From JADGNZ01 sp963715895 (GTDB taxonomy: Bacteria; Acidobacteriota; Thermoanaerobaculia; Gp7-AA8), in NCBI GenBank assembly GCA_963715895.1, contig OY970284.1, positions 1,674,001 to 1,738,000 on the forward strand: 64,000 nucleotides of DNA. Reading direction: 5' to 3'. Below, piece after piece: positions 40,925 to 48,851 of this stretch. Numbering within the stretch: position 1 is the stretch's first letter; the number at the start of each line of letters is the position of its first letter. The notes under the pieces are model-generated. The model was not told the DNA's origin and made no database searches. It was given only the letters and a program-made list of their open reading frames with translations. Both the position numbers and the translations under genes were made by a program.

Positions 40925-42109
40925 CTAACTGCGAGCCAAAAGATAGAGGTCACGGAGGTTATTGCCGGCTGGGGGAATCATAATCGTCTCCCCGATCACT
41001 TCGGCGACGGCGAGGCTGTTGGAGCGGGCCAGCTCCCGTTTCGCGAATTCACGATCGATCGTCGCCGGGAGGGAGATGGCCACGGCGGCGACGCCGCTGT
41101 TGCCGTCGACGCCGTCGGAGGTGCCGAGGAGGGCGTCGATCTTCGTGCTTTCCTGCGCCAGCGCCAGCCGTGCCGCCAGCTCGATGCAGCGTCCTCCCTT
41201 CCCGTTTCCTCGTTTCACGACCGTTGGCTCCCCTCCGGCGATCAGTACTTCGCCGCTCCGAAGCCCTGCGGCAATCTGCAGCAATTCGTGCGCGGCATCG
41301 CTGACATCCGATTCGATCTGCTGTTCGACCACGACCGGGGAAAGACCGAGTGCTCTCGCGATCTCTGAAGCCGCGGCGACAAGCGTGGAGTTGTCGGCAA
41401 TGAGCTCGACGCGGGAGTCATCGATCTTTTTGACGGAGTCCGGGCATCCGTCGTCGCGGAGCCGCGCAACGATTCGGTCACATCCGCCGATCTGTTGCAG
41501 GATGGCGATGGCGTCGTTCTTCGTGGTCTTGTCCGGAAGCGTCGGCCCGGATGCGACGTCGGCCAGCGCACCGGTGGAGACATCGGAGTAGACCAGCGTG
41601 ACGCCGCGCTTCACTCGCGCCGCCAGCCGCCCACCCTTGATCGCGGAGAGATGCTTGCGGACACAGTTGATGTCAGCGATCTTCAATCCCGACGCGACGA
41701 GCTTCTTGTTGACGTCGATGAGGTCGCGTTCGTTGAACCATGGAGTTAGCGGCTGCTCGATGCAGGCGGAGCCGCCGCCGGAGATGAGAAAGAGAATCTC
41801 GTCGTGCGCATCGACGAAATCGAGCAGTTGTCTGCCGGCTTCGAAGCTGGCGCCGGTGATGTCGGGATGTCCGCCTTCGACCACATGCGCACGCTTTGAC
41901 GGCTTTCGATAACCGGCGGGGATGGCGACGAAACCATCGACGTCGTCATCGATCCCGTCCCGCAACGCACCCGCGCACTTGCCGATCGCCGCGACCGCGC
42001 GCGGCATCCCGGGCCTTGCACGGATGAGACGCTCAGGCGCACAGGCATCGAGGGCGCGGAGGTAGATGGATTTGAGTTGATCGCGCAAGACGCCATCGTA
42101 GCGCCGCAC
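40925..42109 (-). CDS. Glycerate 2-kinase (MOFRL family)
   Basis: 394 residues from a GTG at 42109. Family motifs: EILFLISGGGSACIEQPLTP, INCVRKHLSAIKGGRLAARV, VTLVYSDVSTGALADVASGP, and the C-terminal MOFRL part with VLIAGGEPTVV and LLGTSDGVDGNSG. It phosphorylates glycerate to 2-phosphoglycerate in the cytoplasm. It sits between the hybrid histidine kinase (25 bp) and the TamB fusion (23 bp), so all are probably cotranscribed though functionally unrelated. Confidence 0.9.
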   Translation of the reverse strand: MRRYDGVLRDQLKSIYLRALDACAPERLIRARPGMPRAVAAIGKCAGALRDGIDDDVDGFVAIPAGYRKPSKRAHVVEGGHPDITGASFEAGRQLLDFVDAHDEILFLISGGGSACIEQPLTPWFNERDLIDVNKKLVASGLKIADINCVRKHLSAIKGGRLAARVKRGVTLVYSDVSTGALADVASGPTLPDKTTKNDAIAILQQIGGCDRIVARLRDDGCPDSVKKIDDSRVELIADNSTLVAAASEIARALGLSPVVVEQQIESDVSDAAHELLQIAAGLRSGEVLIAGGEPTVVKRGNGKGGRCIELAARLALAQESTKIDALLGTSDGVDGNSGVAAVAISLPATIDREFAKRELARSNSLAVAEVIGETIMIPPAGNNLRDLYLLARS

Positions 42110-42134
42110 GCAATCCTGACCGTTTCGACGCCTT

Positions 42135-44609
42135 CTAACTCGTCAAGCTGAGACGAACCTCACTGTCGAAGACCGCGCCGGGACGTCTCTCTTTGCCGAG
42201 GACGTTGCTGAGCGTACGCAGCAGGACTTCGGCGGTGAAAGGCTTGGCGAGAAAATGCGGGACGCCCGCCTTCGCGGCACTGGCGTTTGCGTCGTTTCCG
42301 CTGGCGACGACGATCTTCACTCCCGGATCGATCCTGCGCGTGGCGGCGATGAGTGCCGTGCCATCCATCACCGGCATCATCATGTCGGCCAGGACGACCG
42401 CGATTTCGGAGCGATGCATGGCATAGAGCGCGATGGCCTCGGCGCCATCCTCAGCCGTGATGACCTTGTAGCCGAACGACTCCAGCGTTTGCCTGGTGAT
42501 TTCGAGAATGGCGATCTCGTCGTCGACGATCATGATCGTCTCGCCGTCGCCGCGGGGCAGCAGATCAGCGGGCTGCTCGAAGCGCTCGCTCCCGGCCCGC
42601 TCCAGGTTTGCAGGCAGGTAGACGTCGATGGTGCTTCCCTTGCCCGGCTCGCTCGATACATCCACAAAGCCGTGATGACCGCGAATGATCCCGAGCGTGG
42701 TGGACAGGCCGAGGCCGGTCCCCTTGCCAATGCCCTTGGTGGTGAAGAAGGGCTCGAAAATCTGATCGAGTACCTCCTTGGTCATGCCGGCACCGTTGTC
42801 GGCCACCCGCAGAGCGACGTAGCTCCCGGCCGTGGCGCCGCCATGCATCGCCGCATAGTGCGCATCGAGCTCGGCATTCCTGGCGGAGAGAGAGATGCGT
42901 CCGCCGCCCGGCATGGCGTCGCGGGCGTTGACGCAGAGGTTCAAGAGCACCTGGTGAATCTGCGTGGGATCGGCAAGCATCGGCCAGAGATCGCCGGAGA
43001 TGTCCGTTTCGAAGTGAACGTTCTTGGGAAACGTATTCTCGGCAATGGACTGAACCTCGGCCACGATTTCGTCGAGACGCACGGATTCCCGCGAGCCCTC
43101 GGCACCGCGGGCAAAGGAGAGCATCTGCTGGACGAGGTCGGCGCCTCGTTTGGCGCTGCGCTCGATGTTTCGGATCACCTTCAGACTCTTCTCCTCGGGC
43201 TGGTAGTGCTTGAGCAGAGCCACGCCCATGGTGATCGGCATCAGCAGATTGTTCAGGTCGTGAGCGATTCCGCCGGAGAGGGTCCCAATGCTCTCCAGAC
43301 GCTGGGCGCGCAGGAACTGCAGTTCGAGTTTCTTGCGCTCGGTGACGTCGGTCTCGATGCTGAAGATCGATTTCGAACGCCCCTGCCCGTCGCGCATCAG
43401 AGTCCAGCGGCTGTTCACCGTCAGGGAGGCGCCGGAAGCTGATCGTCGCGCCATTTCTCCGCTCCACTCACCTTCCCGCAGGACGACTTGCACGGCATCT
43501 TCAAACATGACGCGGTCGACGTCCGTCAGTTCATGGCAATGCCGTCCCACTGCCTCGGCGGCAGGCCAGCCATAGATCCGCTCCGCACCTTTACTCCAGA
43601 AGATGATCCGGTGATCGAGATCGCGAACGACGATGGCATCACGCGCCTCGTCGATGAGTGCCGCCTGCTGGGCGACCTTTTCCTCTACAGCCCGCCGCTG
43701 TGTGAGATCGGTCATGCCGCCGATGACGCGCACTGCTTTGCCGGCGGCATCCCGAATGACATGCGCGCGGTCGAGGAGGTAGGCGAACGTTCCATCCTTG
43801 CGCTGGTAGTGGTACTCGTCGGACCAACTGGTTCCGCCCTCTTCGAGCACGGCCTGGACACTGTTCGTCACGCGCTCACGGTCCTGAGGGTCGATATGAC
43901 TGACCCACGATTCCGCGGTCTCGACCTCGTGAGGCAGGTAGCCGAAAAGAAGGGTCAGGCCTTCGTTCCACCGAACCCGGTCGGTGGCGATATCCCAGTC
44001 CCAGATGGCGTCGCTGCTGACGCGGGCAACCACGCGCAGGCGTTCTTCGCTCGAATTGGCCTCCTCCAGCGCCTGCCGCAACGCCGCCTCGGCCGCTCTC
44101 TCCTCGGTGATGTCGCGGATCACGACGACAGTCTGGTTCGAGGACAGCGTGACGATGCGCGCTTCGAACAGGCGGCCCGGTGCTCCATCCGGCTCGATCT
44201 CGAACGTCGCCATCGGCTTGCCCTGCAGCAAGAGATCGAGTGACGACTGGAAGTGCTCCAGGAAGTCCGTCCGGAGGACCAGACGGCGACCCGGGGAGTC
44301 TCCGACCGCATTCGAACAGAACAGATCGACCAGCGGACTCGGCTTGTACTCGAGCACGGTGCCGTCGAATGCCACGCGGAGAGACAGGTTGGGCGTTGCC
44401 TGCAGCATCGCCCGCGTCTGCGAGTTCGCCTGCATCAACTCCTGCGAGCTGATCTCGAGCGCGCGCTCCAGCAATGCACGATCCTCGTCGCCTTGTCGGT
44501 AGGCATCGTCGACGGCGCGGATGAGACTCATCAAGGGCTCTGAAATCGACGCCTCCGATCCGAGGTGACGCCGGATCTGACGACGCAGAAGGGAGTGTAT
44601 GGCGATCAT
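42135..44609 (-). CDS. Hybrid PAS histidine kinase with C-terminal receiver
   Basis: 824 residues from the ATG at 44609 (TGATG overlap with the FIST gene). No membrane helices. N-terminal helical segment (1-60), PAS-like (about 65-190), PAS with PAC (about 200-320), PAS (about 325-435), HisKA with GGIAHDLNNLLMPI (His about 448), HATPase (GKGTGLGLSTTLGIIRGHHG), then a receiver (about 690-815) with phospho-Asp in VVLADMMMPVMDG and Lys in HFLAKPFT. A cytoplasmic sensor kinase coupled to the upstream FIST sensor protein. Confidence 0.93.
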   Translation of the reverse strand: MIAIHSLLRRQIRRHLGSEASISEPLMSLIRAVDDAYRQGDEDRALLERALEISSQELMQANSQTRAMLQATPNLSLRVAFDGTVLEYKPSPLVDLFCSNAVGDSPGRRLVLRTDFLEHFQSSLDLLLQGKPMATFEIEPDGAPGRLFEARIVTLSSNQTVVVIRDITEERAAEAALRQALEEANSSEERLRVVARVSSDAIWDWDIATDRVRWNEGLTLLFGYLPHEVETAESWVSHIDPQDRERVTNSVQAVLEEGGTSWSDEYHYQRKDGTFAYLLDRAHVIRDAAGKAVRVIGGMTDLTQRRAVEEKVAQQAALIDEARDAIVVRDLDHRIIFWSKGAERIYGWPAAEAVGRHCHELTDVDRVMFEDAVQVVLREGEWSGEMARRSASGASLTVNSRWTLMRDGQGRSKSIFSIETDVTERKKLELQFLRAQRLESIGTLSGGIAHDLNNLLMPITMGVALLKHYQPEEKSLKVIRNIERSAKRGADLVQQMLSFARGAEGSRESVRLDEIVAEVQSIAENTFPKNVHFETDISGDLWPMLADPTQIHQVLLNLCVNARDAMPGGGRISLSARNAELDAHYAAMHGGATAGSYVALRVADNGAGMTKEVLDQIFEPFFTTKGIGKGTGLGLSTTLGIIRGHHGFVDVSSEPGKGSTIDVYLPANLERAGSERFEQPADLLPRGDGETIMIVDDEIAILEITRQTLESFGYKVITAEDGAEAIALYAMHRSEIAVVLADMMMPVMDGTALIAATRRIDPGVKIVVASGNDANASAAKAGVPHFLAKPFTAEVLLRTLSNVLGKERRPGAVFDSEVRLSLTS

Positions 44610-45745
44610 CAGATCTCCCTGAATGACGTAATGGTCATGGTCTGATTGTGGAGCGCGCATTTCGCGTCCGGAGTGAATGGCGAGATCTCGCCGTAGGAGT
44701 AGAAGCCCGTGAGCGCGGCCTTCGAGCCGACGACGTCCCGCACTCCCTCCAACTCCTCCTCGGTGCGCTGCCGCAGCACCATGCGGCGGCCCACGCAACT
44801 GATCAGAATCGCCAGATCGGGCTGCTGGTCCGACATGTTTACGAGGCTGGCGCGCGCCGCGCCGATTGCCCCGTCGATGAGCCGGTCGAAGTTCGCCTTC
44901 ATCAGCCGCGCATACCATCCGGCCGGAACGTCACCGGCGAAGGTGAGGCTCTGCGCTTCTTCGTCGACGGCCAGGATCGTTCGCACGACCGACGAGTTGT
45001 CCTCAGGATTCCGGATGCTGAGCGGAAAGAGCAGCCCCGAGCCGGGAAGGTCCCTGGCATGCTCGCCGAGGTAACGCTTGTAAAGGTTGAGCGCGGAGAA
45101 GCCGTCGAGCTCATAGAGAACGTTCCCTTCGCTGCGCGTCACCAGCCGTTCGGCGCCAAAGCTGTCCCACCCACCGAGTGACGCACAGCCGACCTCCAGC
45201 CGGTCGCCGTAGAAGCCGACTGCCGCGACGGTTCGGCTGCCGACGGTCTCGCCGAAGATGACCGTCGTTTCGCCGAACGCCGTGCCGTCGCCGGAAAGCC
45301 CACCCGAGAGCGTGACGCCGGCGGGGAGATTCTCGCTGAGACCTTTCACGAGCTCGCTGCCGTTGACGTTGAGTCCATCGCTCAGGACGAAGAGGTGGAC
45401 GAGATCGTCCGCGGCCAGGAATTGCGCGAGCGCGGCTCCGGCGGCGTGGCTATCGCCCGGTTTCGCAATAGGAACCGAGGTGCCAACAACGCGCGTAGCA
45501 TCGAAGCGAACGGCCGTGACGCTGACGGTATCGTCGAAGATCCGGCTGTCGCAGATCTCTCCCGCGGTAGAGCACCCCAGCAGCATCGCTGAGGGGAACT
45601 GCTGCCGGATCGAGGTGATCGAGTCGAAGTCCTCGAGCGCAGCGCGCGAGCCGAAAAGCAGCGCAAGCTGCGCGTTGGTATCCGTTTGTGGTTGTTCCGG
45701 CTGCAGGCCCGCTCCGCGGGTCCACAGCAATTGAGTCACGTCCAT
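44609..45745 (-). CDS. FIST N and C domain sensor protein
   Basis: 378 residues. The FIST_N domain (about 25-220) has QLALLFGSRAALEDFDSITS, MLLGCSTAGEICDSRIFDDT and VTLSGGLSGDGTAFGETTVI. The FIST_C domain (about 225-365) has ALNLYKRYLGEHARDLPGSG, FPLSIRN and ILISCVGRRMVLRQRTEEEL. FIST proteins are ligand-sensing partners of kinases and chemoreceptors, thought to bind amino-acid-type ligands. The 1-base overlap with the hybrid kinase fits a sensor-kinase pair. The ribosome binding site lies in a hairpin. Confidence 0.92.
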   Translation of the reverse strand: MDVTQLLWTRGAGLQPEQPQTDTNAQLALLFGSRAALEDFDSITSIRQQFPSAMLLGCSTAGEICDSRIFDDTVSVTAVRFDATRVVGTSVPIAKPGDSHAAGAALAQFLAADDLVHLFVLSDGLNVNGSELVKGLSENLPAGVTLSGGLSGDGTAFGETTVIFGETVGSRTVAAVGFYGDRLEVGCASLGGWDSFGAERLVTRSEGNVLYELDGFSALNLYKRYLGEHARDLPGSGLLFPLSIRNPEDNSSVVRTILAVDEEAQSLTFAGDVPAGWYARLMKANFDRLIDGAIGAARASLVNMSDQQPDLAILISCVGRRMVLRQRTEEELEGVRDVVGSKAALTGFYSYGEISPFTPDAKCALHNQTMTITSFREI

Positions 45746-45748
45746 AGA

Positions 45749-45781
45749 CTTCCCCCGTCGGCTCTCAGTACAAGGGGGAAG
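45749..45781 (-). promoter_or_regulatory. Hairpin masking the FIST ribosome binding site
   Basis: On the minus strand CTTCCCCC and GGGGGAAG form a perfect 8-bp stem around a 17-nt loop. The GGGGGA of the right arm lies about 6 bases before the ATG at 45745 and is the only Shine-Dalgarno-like sequence there. A second hairpin, CATAGAGCCA-CGAA-TGGCTATG, lies about 40 nt further upstream. This could be translational control; no ligand class is recognised. Confidence 0.5.
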
Positions 45782-45837
45782 CCATGACGAGGACGCTTAC
45801 AAGTCTTTGCGACGCAGTCACATAGCCATTCGTGGCT

Positions 45838-46128
45838 CTATGGTGGACGTCGCGGAAGCGAACAAGTGTCCAGAATCCGGGCGATCTCGGCTGCCAGGAT
45901 ACGAGGCCTACGGCGTATGCCCTCCACGCGAAAAAAGATCCCGACGTTCAATAGCGAAGACGAAGAGCGTGAGTTCTGGTCCCACGGTCTCGTTGACGGC
46001 TCTGATTCGTCCGCGACTTCAATGTCGTCCGGATCGAGAGGCTGCGTCAGGCCTGCCTCATCCTCGCGGATCGCTTCCGCTGCCATTTCTGCCAGCATGT
46101 CGTGCGACCTCGCAAAAAGATCGTCCAA
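45838..46128 (-). CDS. Possible small antitoxin-like protein
   Basis: 96 codons from a TTG start. The first 45 residues (DDLFARSHDMLAEMAAEAIR, EDEAGLTQPLDPDDIEVADE) resemble small acidic proteins of toxin-antitoxin pairs. The last half, rich in Arg and Ser, is antisense to a CopG-like reading on the plus strand and is doubtful. It lies 37 bp downstream of the HTH-like gene. The frame may be a truncated remnant. Confidence 0.4.
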   Translation of the reverse strand: MDDLFARSHDMLAEMAAEAIREDEAGLTQPLDPDDIEVADESEPSTRPWDQNSRSSSSLLNVGIFFRVEGIRRRPRILAAEIARILDTCSLPRRPP

Positions 46129-46222
46129 CGTCGTTCCGATTCAAGCTCCGCAAGAATCCATGCACCTACGGCTTCCTGCTCGCCTCCGGCAGTTTCGATG
46201 CTTCGGCGACAGCCTGCTGTAG
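45917..46222 (+). pseudogene. CopG-type antitoxin remnant
   Basis: The first 27 codons from the ATG at 45917 read MPSTRKKIPTFNSEDEEREF then WSHGLVD, a close match to the N-terminus of BrnA/CopG-type antitoxins (KKIPxFxSEEEExFW). The expected ribbon-helix-helix part does not follow; the rest is antisense to the minus-strand ORF and unlike any antitoxin. It is best read as a 5' fragment left after recombination. Confidence 0.4.
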
Positions 46223-46600
46223 TAATCGATCCATGATGCGAGATTTTAACAGCATCGACACTGGCGGAAGGCGAAGGGTTCCTGTCGTCTTGAGTGGTTG
46301 TGAAGAATTCAGTCCCACAACAGAACTAATTGTCATCCTGGGGAGCAGCCGCGCCGCGTCGTCCCCGAGCGCCTCCTCGATCACCGCCTGCGGCCACGTC
46401 CGCATCGCAGTGGCGATCATCTCTTCCTTCGCCACCCGCATCCCTATCCCCGTCGAAACCGCTACAATCGTTCCCTCGGCGATCTCGTTCTTCAACTCCG
46501 AAAACGTCATCCCGAGCAGATAGGCAGCCGTGATGTACGCAATGTTCGGACGAGGATTGAGAAAGATGCGGCGGAGAGATTTGAGGGTGTGGTCGTCCAT
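46166..46600 (-). CDS. HTH antitoxin-like hypothetical protein
   Basis: 144 residues. Residues 1-85 look like an excisionase/MerR-type helix-turn-helix (YITAAYLLGMTFSELKNEIA, EGTIVAVSTGIGMRVAKEEM, then MRTWPQAVIEEALGDDAARL). This arrangement is found in some antitoxin-like DNA-binding proteins. The C-terminal 55 residues are low complexity. It may be a member of the same toxin-antitoxin debris as its neighbours; the assignment is tentative. Confidence 0.55.
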   Translation of the reverse strand: MDDHTLKSLRRIFLNPRPNIAYITAAYLLGMTFSELKNEIAEGTIVAVSTGIGMRVAKEEMIATAMRTWPQAVIEEALGDDAARLLPRMTISSVVGLNSSQPLKTTGTLRLPPVSMLLKSRIMDRLLQQAVAEASKLPEASRKP

Positions 46601-46671
46601 GTCGGGCTCCTCGTGTGTACTGCGATCACATAATGCTGCTAAAGAAGTATGCCAAGAGGGAGCGTGGATGA

Positions 46672-46866
46672 GTGGCTGCGGTCCGTCCAGAGGCTGAGAC
46701 GTTCGGGCGCGTGCTGCGCGAGGTCCGCTTGAAGCGCGGCCTGAGCCAGCAAGCGCTCGCGGAGCGATGCGGCTCGAACATCCCTTAGATCAGCGAGCTG
46801 GAATGAGGGCTCAAGGCTCCGACGCTGACGATGATCCTGCGGCTTGCCAGCGGGCTGGAATGTAAG
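46672..46866 (+). pseudogene. XRE-family HTH pseudogene
   Basis: From the GTG at 46672 the frame reads a typical XRE regulator: FGRVLREVRLKRGLSQQALA, ERCGSNIP, then TAG, ISELE, TGA, GLKAPTLTMILRLASGLE. The TAG replaces the usual aromatic/Tyr before ISELE and the TGA replaces Arg/Asn. Two in-frame stops in a recognisable helix-turn-helix show a recently inactivated gene. Confidence 0.75.
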
Positions 46867-47026
46867 GTTCGGGCCTTGATGCGGTGTTCGACACGGCGCA
46901 GCCTGGCTCATTCCTCGACTAGCATCAAGTTCGGCGCGATAATTAAGATCCGGTTTGGGGGAGGCTTCTCCGTCTGCATTCCCTTGAGTCAGCTCAGTCT
47001 TGATCACCAACTCACCTGCACCAACA
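46867..47026. other. Gene-free stretch
   Basis: 160 bp between the XRE pseudogene and the end of the HEPN gene. The pseudogene frame continues only briefly and nothing further is recognised. The base composition becomes AT-richer here, marking the edge of the acquired segment. Confidence 0.5.
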
Positions 47027-48028
47027 CTAACTAATCTCTATAGGAACATACGATTCCGCCCATGTCAGCTCACGCCAGTTGTGTTTTGCGTGCTGTTGCA
47101 GGGCGGCAACGACGATGCTCGAAGCGAACTCTGTTGGCCGTAGCCACTTGCTCATGAACCGCTCCAAAACGTTGTCACTTAGAAAATCACCTCCGGGATA
47201 TGACACGTCTGCCCCACCATGGACAAATGAATTGCGAGCTTCGAAGAATTGCTGGAAGGTCTTTGATACAGCTTTTTTGTTGTCAGGCGATCCAAGCAGT
47301 GCAAACGATCGAGATTGAAGAATGTTCCGAGACAAAGCGTTTGGCACTTCGAAAAGCGACTCCAAACATTGGGCGAGCCAAAGAACAACCGTCGGCTCCG
47401 CATCCGACAAGTCGCTAGCATGAAGTAGGCTAAAGAGCGCTTTGGGTAGACGAGTAGTAGCGATCTCAGAAACGTCAGGTAAGAGTGCATGGTACCATCT
47501 CGCCACTTCATCAATAGATACTAACCCGATCGGAGGCCATCCATGGTCAATTGAGTATAGCCAAGCGTCTTCAAATAACCCGGCGCTCAAACTGAATGGT
47601 TTCGATTCCCGATCGTCTTCGAAACCAACCTCGTAGGCACGAAATGCGCCCGGTGACGCTATGTTAATAATGAGGAAGACCTCATGCAAATAATAACGCA
47701 TCAATGCGGGCAACAACGGACGCGGCCCATTAAACGAAATTCGGTAGGGGAGTATGGCCGCATTCCTTCCGTATGCCTTCTTCTGTGCACTTTTGGATAG
47801 TTTCACGAATTCGGCGTTTGTGTATTTGGTCAGCTGCTCCATCTCACTAGTAAGCTCGGACCAGTCCATTTCGATTCTTATGGTTCGAGTACCATTGACG
47901 TACACCCGCCGCGCGAACGTTCGAGGCACGTCATGCCACACAGATTGATCCGAAGGTAAGATCACCTCGTCGTGATCACCGAACTGGCGACCAAGGCCGC
48001 GGACTTTCACGCTGCCTCTTAGAATCAT
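47027..48028 (-). CDS. ApeA-like HEPN-domain protein (defence candidate)
   Basis: 333 residues with composition clearly lower in GC than the flanks. The C-terminal domain (about 200-325) carries the HEPN motif R-N-x3-H as FEARNSFVHGGAD, preceded by LWLAQCLESLFEVPN. This matches the ApeA/HEPN RNase layout. The N-terminal 190 residues (WHDVPRTFARRVYVNGTRTI, LHEVFLIINIASPGAF) may sense the trigger. HEPN proteins of this type cleave RNA in abortive-infection responses. It lies directly downstream of a decayed UPF0175 gene, in the position a toxin would occupy. Confidence 0.7.
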   Translation of the reverse strand: MILRGSVKVRGLGRQFGDHDEVILPSDQSVWHDVPRTFARRVYVNGTRTIRIEMDWSELTSEMEQLTKYTNAEFVKLSKSAQKKAYGRNAAILPYRISFNGPRPLLPALMRYYLHEVFLIINIASPGAFRAYEVGFEDDRESKPFSLSAGLFEDAWLYSIDHGWPPIGLVSIDEVARWYHALLPDVSEIATTRLPKALFSLLHASDLSDAEPTVVLWLAQCLESLFEVPNALSRNILQSRSFALLGSPDNKKAVSKTFQQFFEARNSFVHGGADVSYPGGDFLSDNVLERFMSKWLRPTEFASSIVVAALQQHAKHNWRELTWAESYVPIEIS

Positions 48029-48064
48029 GCATGGAGTCTATCGTATCTGGCTAAGACTGTTTGA

Positions 48065-48268
48065 GAATGCATCTGCTCGGTGGCGCCAACTCTGCCAGGA
48101 ACTCCAGACGGCTCATGTCTGGTGTCTCACGGACGCGTTCCATCGAGAGCACGCTCTGCTGAACAAGCAGTGGATCGACGCGGCGATCCGTATCTCGCGC
48201 ACCTCATTCGGCGCTTTGCGGAGGCGGCGAAGAGGCTGTTCGGGGAGCATGATCTGTACGCTGGTCAC
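48065..48268 (-). pseudogene. Decayed UPF0175 antitoxin gene
   Basis: Aligns base by base with the intact gene at 104-355, including the AGGAG ribosome binding site and flanking sequence, but the ATG is now GTG and several indels shift the frame (CCCGATAG to CCCGAACAG, loss of CCG after GAGGT, extra bases before CAGCAGAG). The readable start is VTSVQIMLPE and RIAASIHC survives. The frame is broken, so it is a pseudogene. The partner toxin is absent; the HEPN gene follows instead. Confidence 0.8.
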
Positions 48269-48364
48269 GTCGATTCTCCTGTTTGGCTTACCGCTGCCGG
48301 CAAGTCCATCAACTCCCTCGATCCAACGAGCTTGCCTCCCTGGGACCGCGCGCGTCTCGCGAGC

Positions 48365-48658
48365 GCTCCCGGAGGCAGTTAACACGCTCCCGGAGGCAGT
48401 TAACACGCTCCCGGAGGCAGTTAACACGCTCCCGGAGGCAGTTAACACGCTCCCGGAGGCAGTTAACACGCTCCCGGAGGCAGTTAACAGCCTTCCAGAG
48501 GCAGTTAACAGCCTTCCAGAGGCAGTTAATAGCCTTCCGGAGGCAGTGAACAGCCTTCCAGAGGCAGTTAATAGCCTCCCAGAGGCAGTTAATAGCCTTC
48601 CGGAGGCAGTGAACACATTCCCGGAGGAAGTGAACACACTCCCGGAGCGAGTCAACTG
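48365..48658. repeat. Tandem array C, 14 units of 21 bp
   Basis: Fourteen head-to-tail 21-bp units with consensus GCTCCCGGAGGCAGTTAACA and a final C or G. The first five are almost identical; later ones vary (CTTCCAGAGG, CAGTGAACAG). The period keeps both strands open in a heptad frame (LPEAVNT on plus, LTASGRL on minus), so ORFs through it are probably artefacts. It is preceded by a GCGCGCGTCTCGCGAGCGC element and follows the UPF0175 remnant. Confidence 0.92.
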
Positions 48659-48851
48659 CTTCTGGTGAAGCAACTTACTGCCTCTTGCCGGCGAGATTTG
48701 CCGCTATCGCGGTGTCGTAGCCGTCCAATCTCCGGACGGCGCGCGTCTCGCGCGCTGCTTGCGCGAGCTGAGGCCAGGAACGATACAGCCTCCCAAGTAC
48801 CGCGCGTGCGGGACGCACGCGGTCCCAGGGGGGGTATAGTCTTCGGCAGCG
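48659..48851. other. Repeat-rich gap before the PAP2 gene
   Basis: 193 bp with overlapping palindromic stretches such as GCGCGCGTCTCGCGCGC and GCGCGTGCGGGACGCACGCG, similar to the sequence just left of array C (about 48326-48364). No gene is seen. The PAP2 start has only a weak ribosome binding site. Confidence 0.5.

Noticed and set aside
39369..40928. 519-codon plus-strand ORF opposite the TamB fusion
   Set aside because: Antisense shadow of the beta-repeat region; no family motifs, low complexity rich in Val/Glu/Arg.
45790..45840. c-di-GMP-I riboswitch before the FIST gene (GCAAAG motif on the minus strand)
   Set aside because: Only a GTCGCAAAGAC loop is shared; the GCAAACC element and the second stem-loop of the aptamer are absent.
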